Shown here piece after piece: positions 5,817-6,033 of a stretch of DNA of 6,033 nucleotides. The notes under the pieces are model-generated. The model did not search any database, had not been told where the DNA came from, and saw only the letters and a program-made list of their open reading frames with translations. The number at the start of each line of letters is the position of its first letter. Positions within the stretch are counted from its first letter, which is position 1. The position numbers and the translations under genes are program-made. Origin of the DNA: Myxococcales bacterium (GTDB lineage: Bacteria; Myxococcota_A; Polyangia; Fen-1088); NCBI GenBank assembly GCA_003161835.1, contig PMNO01000086.1, positions 1 through 6,033 of the forward strand, given 5' to 3'.

Positions 5817-6033
5817 TCACCGTCGATCCAGGGTGCCGAGCGTGCCGGTGGGCAGCGCGCTGGTCTGGCCCGATCCGAGGTAGGCCAACGCCCCGCCCGC
5901 GATCGCGATCGTTCCTACCCCCAACGCCGTCCAGAACCACCATCGGTGGGTCAGGGGCGTTGTCGCCTGCGGTTGGGTCGACGCATCGACCAACAGGGGA
6001 GACCCGAACGGCGGATTCGGGGGTGCGCCGAAC
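5817..6033 (-). CDS. C-terminal tail of an upstream membrane-anchored protein (partial)
   Basis: 71 residues are visible before the stop at 5817-5819; the start lies beyond the right edge. A Pro-rich, polar stretch (FGAPPNPPFGS, about residues 1-29) is followed by THRWWFW, a single hydrophobic helix (about 31-52, TALGVGTIAIAGGALAYLG) and a short tail ending TGTLGTLDRR. From memory, this ending (basic residue, WWFW, one helix, short tail with LG-T) is frequent in myxobacterial PEGA- or TPR-containing envelope proteins, but no such domain is in view. The frame is supported by the natural amino-acid order and by the 7-base gap to the next ATG, typical of an operon. It may be functionally paired with the Cys-rich protein. 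Confidence 0.7.
   Translation of the reverse strand, partial: FGAPPNPPFGSPLLVDASTQPQATTPLTHRWWFWTALGVGTIAIAGGALAYLGSGQTSALPTGTLGTLDRR

Overview
The window is GC-rich, with few spare bases between genes. It most likely comes from a myxobacterium-like deltaproteobacterium (Myxococcota or a relative). The basis is the combination of a lipoprotein-like, extremely Cys-rich repeat protein carrying one 'myxo-disulfide' (DUF4215-type) motif, and an upstream protein ending in a WWFW transmembrane tail, a style I associate with myxobacterial envelope proteins. This is inference from gene style; no taxonomic marker is present.

Layout. (1) Positions 1-946, minus strand: a membrane histidine kinase, cut by the left edge, with two transmembrane helices and no separate sensor domain. 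(2) Positions 1006-1944, minus strand: a complete Delta9-type fatty acid desaturase with all expected di-iron ligands, 59 bases upstream of the kinase on the same strand. (3) Positions 1945-2159: a divergent intergenic region. (4) Positions 2160-2675, plus strand: a small cytoplasmic YceI-like protein lacking a central block. (5) A 35-base convergent gap with a possible weak hairpin. (6) Positions 2711-5809, minus strand: a 1032-residue protein with about 18% cysteine. (7) Positions 5817-6033, minus strand: the C-terminal tail of a further protein, ending 7 bases before gene 6 and probably in its operon.

The left half looks like a membrane-lipid group: a desaturase, a kinase whose only visible sensing surface is its membrane helices, and a divergent protein from a superfamily known to bind isoprenoid or fatty ligands. 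The right half is an envelope operon. Its Cys-rich protein is built from 14 modules arranged as L, then (S-a-b-c) three times, then S. The long modules (L, a, b, c) carry 14 Cys in 67-69 residues and the short ones (S) carry 10 Cys in 46-48 residues. The higher-order period is 251-253 residues, and the protein ends flush on a short module. This two-level repeat is the most striking and least explained item here. No tRNA, rRNA, CRISPR array, insertion sequence or phage gene was seen.
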